Source: Psococerastis gibbosa (Eukaryota; Arthropoda; Insecta; Psocodea; Psocidae). From it: 64,000 bases of DNA. Made by a program: the position numbers and the translations under genes. The notes under the pieces were generated by a model, which was not told the DNA's origin, did not search any database, and saw only the letters and a program-made list of their open reading frames with translations. Positions 58,564-64,000 of the stretch are shown piece after piece. Location of the stretch: assembly GCA_963971405.1 (NCBI GenBank), contig OZ020487.1, forward strand, positions 25,777,371 to 25,841,370, read 5' to 3'. Numbering within the stretch: the stretch's first letter is position 1; every line of letters begins with the position of its first letter.

Positions 58564-60622
58564 GGTGCCCATTCCATTGACCGGCGAGGGCTATTTCCAA
58601 CAACGGTGACGTGGTAGCAGACATTCAAGACTTAGGTGGCGTTTCCACCGACCTCGCATTGCAGAATTGACGGAAATGTTTATTTTCCTCTATGCCATAG
58701 TTAAAATTGATCAATGATCATACAGTAAAATCACAAACAAACAAACTAATATTAAAAATGGCGTCATGGGATATGTTAAGTACAAACATTTTAATAGATT
58801 TCTATAAAAAGAAATTTCCGTCAATGTCATTTGCATTCTGCAATGCGAGGTCAGTGGAAACGCTACCTAAGTCTTGAATGTCTGCTACCACGTCACCGTT
58901 GTTGGAAATAGCCCTAGCCGGTCAATGGAATGGGCGCCTAAGCCCTACAGGCAGTTATGGCGACAATTCCACCGGCGAATTTACTTCATTTGTGATTTGA
59001 GATTTTTGTTTGCATTGTTGAGAATATTATGTAGATACTTAACTTATCTATTATAAATTAAGTTATAATATATATAATATTATAATATTTTAATAATGCA
59101 CAAAGAAGAAAATACGACAAGTGGAATACACGCCATATATTAAAAAAAAAATGGTTGTGTGTAATTCGGTTGTAAGGTCGGTTTACAGCAGATAGTTTAG
59201 GTGCCCATTCCATTGACCGGCTAGGGCTATTTCCAACAACGGTTACGTGGTAGCAGTCATTCTAGACTTAGGTTGCGTTTCCACCGACCTCGCATTGCAG
59301 AATTGACGGAAATGTTTATTTTCCTCTATGCCATAGTTAAAATTGATCAATGATCATACAGTAAAATCACAAACAAACAAACTAATATTAAAAATGGCGT
59401 CATGGGATATGTTAAGTACAAACATTTTAATAGATTTCTATAAAAAGAAATTTCCGTCAATGTCATTTGCATTCTGCAATGCGAGGTCAGTGGAAACGCT
59501 ACCTAAGTCTTGAATGTCTGCTACCACGTCACCGTTGTTGGAAATAGCCCTAGCCGGTCAATGGAATGGGCGCCTAAGCCCTACAGGCAGTTATGGCGAC
59601 AATTCCACCGGCGAATTTACTTCATTTGTGATTTGAGATTTTTGTTTGCATTGTTGAGAATATTATGTAGATACTTAACTTATCTATTATAAATTAAGTT
59701 ATAATATATATAATATTATAATATTTTAATAATGCACAAAGAAGAAAATACGACAAGTGGAATACACGCCATATATTAAAAAAAAAATGGTTGTGTGTAA
59801 TTCGGTTGTAAGGTCGGTTTACAGCAGATAGTTTAGGTGCCCATTCCATTGACCGGCTAGGGCTATTTCCAACAACGGTTACGTGGTAGCAGTCATTCTA
59901 GACTTAGGTTGCGTTTCCACCGACCTCGCATTGCAGAATTGACGGAAATGTTTATTTTCCTCTATGCCATAGTTAAAATTGATCAATGATCATACAGTAA
60001 AATCACAAACAAACAAACTAATATTAAAAATGGCGTCATGGGATATGTTAAGTACAAACATTTTAATAGATTTCTATAAAAAGAAATTTCCGTCAATGTC
60101 ATTTGCATTCTGCAATGCGAGGTCAGTGGAAACGCTACCTAAGTCTTGAATGTCTGCTACCACGTCACCGTTGTTGGAAATAGCCCTAGCCGGTCAATGG
60201 AATGGGCGCCTAAGCCCTACAGGCAGTTATGGCGACAATTCCACCGGCGAATTTACTTCATTTGTGATTTGAGATTTTTGTTTGCATTGTTGAGAATATT
60301 ATGTAGATACTTAACTTATCTATTATAAATTAAGTTATAATATATATAATATTATAATATTTTAATAATGCACAAAGAAGAAAATACGACAAGTGGAATA
60401 CACGCCATATATTAAAAAAAAAATGGTTGTGTGTAATTCGGTTGTAAGGTCGGTTTACAGCAGATAGTTTAGGTGCCCATTCCATTGACCGGCTAGGGCT
60501 ATTTCCAACAACGGTTACGTGGTAGCAGTCATTCTAGACTTAGGTTGCGTTTCCACCGACCTCGCATTGCAGAATTGACGGAAATGTTTATTTTCCTCTA
60601 TGCCATAGTTAAAATTGATCAA
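58564..60622 (+). repeat. 636-bp tandem array built from nested MITEs
   Basis: GGTGCCCATTCCATTGACCGG starts at 58564, 59200, 59836 and 60472, exactly 636 bp apart. There are three full units and a 151-bp fourth cut off near 60622 by the Copia element. Each unit holds the M6-type nested MITE pair (unit 1: outer 58564-58938, inner 58635-58867), then TAAGCCCTACAGGCAG, a half of an M4/M5-type MITE (TTCCACCGGCGAATTTACTTC to CTTATCTATTATAAATTAAG) and about 150 bp of other sequence. Units 2 and 3 look identical; unit 1 differs at a few bases in its left arm. The 60-codon frames in each unit are not genes. Confidence 0.96.
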
Positions 60623-60628
60623 TTTTTA

Positions 60629-60806
60629 TGAAATCCTATCTTTATTATAAAAAACACCTTTACGTAATTGTACGTTCCATTTATTTATTAATACAAAAAA
60701 TAAAGTATTGGCTTCACGCCCGTCACATTAACATTAGAAAACCCCAATGTTGGCAACCGTGTTACTTTTTACCAACACAATATACCGCCAAATTTCTAAT
60801 AATACA
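60629..60806 (-). repeat. Putative Copia 3' LTR, 178 bp
   Basis: Read on the minus strand it starts TGTATTATTAGAAATTTGGCGG and ends GATAGGATTTCA, giving TG...CA ends. It follows the pol stop by about 60 nt, with a purine-rich GAGAGGGGG just before it that could be the polypurine tract. The 5' LTR is outside the window, so the boundaries cannot be verified. The array sequence breaks off a few bases to the left. Confidence 0.5.
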
Positions 60807-60864
60807 AAACCCCCTCTCAATTAAAAGTTTTCATATCATGAAAAGTTGAAAATTGTAAAAAAAC

Positions 60865-62541
60865 TTATCCCAAGTTTAACATGAAGCAAAATTTCTCAAA
60901 CTTTGGTTTGGCCAATGCCTTTGTAAAAATATCTGCCACATTGTCTTCTGAACAAACATATTTAAAGTTAACTATTTCTTTCTTAGCTAAGTCTTTAATA
61001 AAATGATACTTTAAATCAATGTGTTTGCTCCTTTTACTGTTTTCTGCATTAACAACAATACTCATTGCTCCTTGATTATCTGTATATAGGCAAGCTTTTA
61101 AATTTTTATCAAGATCATTGGCCGCTTGAATAATGAAAAGTAACTCACAACACATCACTGCCGCAGAAACATACTCAGCTTCTGTCGTTGAGAGGGCTAC
61201 ACATTGCTGTTTCCTTGAAACCCAGGAGACAGCGTTTCCGTAAAAGTACACCACACCGCCTGAAATGCTTTTTCGGTCTGAGCTCCCCGCCCAGTCTGCA
61301 TCGGAGAACCCCACTATTTCTTCTTCGTCTTCTTTTTCTTTCTTCGTAAACACGATGCCCATTTCTCTTGTTCCTTTTAGATATCTTCTTAGAATTCTTT
61401 TCCCCGCCTTCCATGTGGTCGAGGTAGGCTTGTCAAGAAACTTACTTAAAGTTGAGACCGCATATGTAATGTCAGGTCGTGAATTTACTGACAAGTACAT
61501 TAAACTTCCAATTAACTGTCTGTACGGCACATTTTCTAAGATGTCTTCATTTTCTGCGAATTGAAGATTAAATTCCATTGGTATTGATATTTCTTTGCAG
61601 TCTTCCATATTGAATTTCTTTAATACCTTGTCAATTAAAATTGTCTGACAAATCTTCATCTCATTTCCACTTCTTTGCACTTGAAGTCCAAGAAAATTTC
61701 TTATCTCGCCAAAATTTTTCACTTTAGATTCTTGTTCGAGTTGTTTAACAATCAGTTCAAATTTTTCTTCTTCACCTGTTAATATTATGTCATCAACCCA
61801 TAGTAGTAAATAAACACCATTTCTTATGTAGAGGCATACATCTGCCTTTGAGCGAACAAAACCAACTTTTTCTAAGAAAATACTGAAAGTCTCGTTCCAA
61901 CACTTTGGAGCTTCTTTAAGCCCATATAATGCCTTCTTTAACTTGTAAATTTGGTTTCCGGAACCTTTAACACCATCCGGTTTCTTAATGTACACAGAGT
62001 TCTTAAGTTCAGCAGCAATAAACGCAGAAGGTACGTCTAGCTGTATAACAGGCCATGACTTCTGCACTGCTAGTGATAATATCATTCTCACCGTAACAAG
62101 TCTCGCTACAGGTGCGTACACATTTTCTTCGCATTTCTCTTGGAATCCTTTAGCTACTAGTCGAGCTTTCTTCTCACCTCCTTCTTTCGTTCTGAACACC
62201 CACTTTGTATCGATTCCCTTTTTGCCCGCTGGAAGTTCGTTCACATTCTCCCAAGTATTAGCTTTTTCATGCACTGACAGTTCTTTAGTGATTGCTTTCC
62301 TCCAATCATCATCTTGAATAGCTTCACTATAACACACAGGATCATATTCATTTAACATACAGTATGTCTCATAGTTTGACAAATAAGCTGGCTGTCTTCT
62401 TTGCCTTGTCCCTCTTTTTGGAAGTTCATCTTCTTCACGTAATTCTTGAATATCATTATCTTCTGAGTTCTCATCAATTTCTGGATCAAATACATAATTA
62501 TTCACGTTCTCATCGCTTTCTTTGTCATTTGAATATTCACT
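60865..62541 (-). CDS. Copia pol: reverse transcriptase and RNase H
   Basis: Second part of the pol frame. Counted from the methionine at 62505, RT covers about residues 84-330: KGIDTKWVFR, QLDVPSAFIAAEL (first catalytic Asp, 157), LYGLKEAPKCW, and LLLWVDDIILTG, where WVDD stands in place of the usual YVDD. RNase H covers about 395-530: FSDADWAGSSDRKSISG, STTEAEYVSA, YTDNQGA, RSKHIDLKYHFI and ADIFTKAL. It ends normally with FCFMLNLG. No frameshift is seen in this half, and the frame is continuous with the integrase half except for one stop. It copies element RNA into DNA in virus-like particles. Confidence 0.95.
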   Translation of the reverse strand, partial: SEYSNDKESDENVNNYVFDPEIDENSEDNDIQELREEDELPKRGTRQRRQPAYLSNYETYCMLNEYDPVCYSEAIQDDDWRKAITKELSVHEKANTWENVNELPAGKKGIDTKWVFRTKEGGEKKARLVAKGFQEKCEENVYAPVARLVTVRMILSLAVQKSWPVIQLDVPSAFIAAELKNSVYIKKPDGVKGSGNQIYKLKKALYGLKEAPKCWNETFSIFLEKVGFVRSKADVCLYIRNGVYLLLWVDDIILTGEEEKFELIVKQLEQESKVKNFGEIRNFLGLQVQRSGNEMKICQTILIDKVLKKFNMEDCKEISIPMEFNLQFAENEDILENVPYRQLIGSLMYLSVNSRPDITYAVSTLSKFLDKPTSTTWKAGKRILRRYLKGTREMGIVFTKKEKEDEEEIVGFSDADWAGSSDRKSISGGVVYFYGNAVSWVSRKQQCVALSTTEAEYVSAAVMCCELLFIIQAANDLDKNLKACLYTDNQGAMSIVVNAENSKRSKHIDLKYHFIKDLAKKEIVNFKYVCSEDNVADIFTKALAKPKFEKFCFMLNLG

Positions 62542-64000
62542 TCATTTCTCATTGAATATAACATTCCTTGTAATCACTACTTTGCGACATTTTTCATCAT
62601 ATAGTCTGTAATTATTCGTTTTCTCGTCGCAACCAACAAAAATTAGTTTTTCAGATTTCGCGTCTAACTTGTCTCTTTCATGTTTTTGTTTCATCTTGTA
62701 TGCATCACATCCGAATGTTCTTACATGATCTAGTTTCGCTTTCTGCCCAGTCCAGTGTTCATATGGAGTCATGTCTACTTGCGAGTTTGGCGTACGATTT
62801 AGAATGTAAACTGCATTATTCACAGCTTCTGCCCACAGTTCTTTACGTATATTTTTGCCCAACATCATGGCTCTGGCAGCTTCCATTATTGTCCGGAATT
62901 CGCGTTCACAGCGTGCATTTTGTTCCGGTGTATAGGGTGCTGTTAATTCCCTTTCTGCGCCAATCTCTTCAAGATATCTGTCAACTATTTGACTTCTGAT
63001 TTCTGTCCCATTGTCTGAATGTAGCACTTGTAAATGACGCCCAAATTTATTCACTAAAAGCATGTCAAACTTCTTCAGACAATCAATAAAACAACTTTTA
63101 TTACTCACAAAGTAAACTTTTCTGTACGCTGTAGCTCCATCCTTGAACAGAATTATATATTTCGCTTTACCAACAGATTCACATGTCATTGGTCCACATA
63201 TGTCTGTATAAATCAACTGTCCTGGACCTTTAGGTTTTATTCTTTCTGATTTCTTAAAACTTGCTTTACTTTGCTTTGCCAATACACATGGCTCACAAAA
63301 GAAATCTTCTTTTTCCATTTTCACATTGTTTTGGGCCATATGTCTCTTTAAATACTCAATATTTATATGCCCAAGCCTTTCATGCCATAGTTTCATACTT
63401 GATTTAGTTTCTTCAGCATTAGCGCATGCGACATCATTTATTACTGTCTTAAAAAATAGCTGATACAGATTTGCATCATCTTTTGTTCCACTTGCTATTA
63501 CTTTTTTATTTTTCATGATTTCAATAGTTTTCCCTCTCTTCACGATTTCCAGGCCTTTTGCAGTCATTTCTCCTTCAGACACTAAGTTCCTTTTTAGCCC
63601 AGGAACGAATAGGACGTTCTTTAAAATTCCATTTTCCCATTTATTATTTACGAGCTTCCTTATCTCAATATCACCTTCACCTTCTATATTCAGTTTCGCA
63701 CTGTTTCCTACGGTGACATTTCCTTTACGTTTTTCAAACGTTTTAAAGAAACTTCTCTGATAACACATATGTCTTCCTGCACCTGAGTCTGCAGTCCACT
63801 CGTAATAACTATTTTCAATTGCAATTACAAACGCATCACTATTGACTTCATTTTTCATTGTACTTTGTTCATTATAATTTCCGCCGTAGTTACCTCTACG
63901 ATATCCGCGTCCTCGATGTCCTTGCCCGCGATACTCGTTACCCCGATTTGAAGCTTGTCCGCGACCCGTACCACGTCCGTGATGTTCGCGCCCGCTTTCA
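62542..64000 (-). CDS. Copia gag C-terminus, protease and integrase (partial, in-frame stop)
   Basis: Open to the window edge; the methionine at 63858 is internal. From 64000 inward comes a short RG/RGG-rich stretch (RGRG, RGQGHRGRGYRRGN), probably the nucleic-acid-binding end of Gag. Protease DSG lies at 24-26 counted from 63858. The gag-pre-integrase HHCC zinc site is His159, His164, Cys188, Cys191. Integrase has Asp219 (YTDICGP), Asp282 (HSDNGTE) and Glu318 (EQNARCERE), with 35 residues between the last two. The frame stops at TGA 62542-62544 and resumes in the same frame into RT, so one nonsense change splits an otherwise open polyprotein. Confidence 0.94.
   Translation of the reverse strand, partial: ESGREHHGRGTGRGQASNRGNEYRGQGHRGRGYRRGNYGGNYNEQSTMKNEVNSDAFVIAIENSYYEWTADSGAGRHMCYQRSFFKTFEKRKGNVTVGNSAKLNIEGEGDIEIRKLVNNKWENGILKNVLFVPGLKRNLVSEGEMTAKGLEIVKRGKTIEIMKNKKVIASGTKDDANLYQLFFKTVINDVACANAEETKSSMKLWHERLGHINIEYLKRHMAQNNVKMEKEDFFCEPCVLAKQSKASFKKSERIKPKGPGQLIYTDICGPMTCESVGKAKYIILFKDGATAYRKVYFVSNKSCFIDCLKKFDMLLVNKFGRHLQVLHSDNGTEIRSQIVDRYLEEIGAERELTAPYTPEQNARCEREFRTIMEAARAMMLGKNIRKELWAEAVNNAVYILNRTPNSQVDMTPYEHWTGQKAKLDHVRTFGCDAYKMKQKHERDKLDAKSEKLIFVGCDEKTNNYRLYDEKCRKVVITRNVIFNEK

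Noticed and set aside
58874..60328. Three identical 60-codon frames at 636-bp spacing that might look like a repeated small gene
   Set aside because: They run across the right arm of a MITE and into the next one, and are repeated only because the whole unit is.
1..64000. CRISPR arrays, bacterial operons, prophage or ribosomal RNA genes
   Set aside because: No short regularly spaced direct repeats with unique spacers, no dense co-directional coding, and no rRNA or complete tRNA sequence recognised. The tandem repeats present are contiguous satellites.

Overview
The window is animal genomic DNA, AT-rich and dominated by transposable elements, with very little host coding sequence. Spliced exons with GT donors, many palindromic MITEs, a Tc1-type DNA transposon, several non-LTR retrotransposon families and a Copia element point to a repeat-rich arthropod (insect or crustacean). 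This is inferred from element types and cannot be fixed to a species.

Host genes: only two are supported, both on the minus strand. One is a HINT3-type HIT-family nucleotide hydrolase. Its exon 1 (43784-44040) and exon 2 (41346-41472) join in phase, and exon 2 carries the His-x-His-x-His active site; a short final exon is expected further left but was not found. The other is a single 5' exon (38656-38758) matching the peptide just before the first calponin-homology domain of spectraplakins (short stop/MACF/dystonin). If that is right, most of 1-38655 may be intron of this gene, which would explain why it holds only repeats.

Layout: 1-38 kb holds interspersed repeats, palindromic GGYG-ended MITEs with a shared TGTCTGCTACCA core, three short hAT MITEs with perfect 8-bp target duplications (a fourth hAT element lies at 44 kb), one decayed Tc1 element (8553-10025), LINE fragments, an N gap (29789-29988), a 148-bp tandem repeat (32523-33150) and low-complexity sequence. 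38-45 kb holds the two host genes, a decayed transposase-like pseudogene inside the HINT3 intron, and a THAP-element fragment with an inserted hAT element just upstream of HINT3. 46-54 kb is a graveyard of four different non-LTR retrotransposons mixed with repeats of one roughly 270-bp family and two large fold-back structures. 55.6-58 kb is a 2-kb palindrome of a THAP-domain-encoding element. 58.1-60.6 kb is a cluster of nested MITEs that has grown into a 636-bp tandem array. 60.6-64 kb is a minus-strand Copia element with nearly intact pol, broken by one in-frame stop and running off the window edge.

I found no convincing new multi-gene system. The most unusual structure is the palindromic MITE family that inserts into the centre of its own copies and has seeded a satellite array. 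Next are the 2-kb THAP palindrome, the hAT filled/empty site pair, and a palindrome carrying two divergent hammerhead-like motifs.
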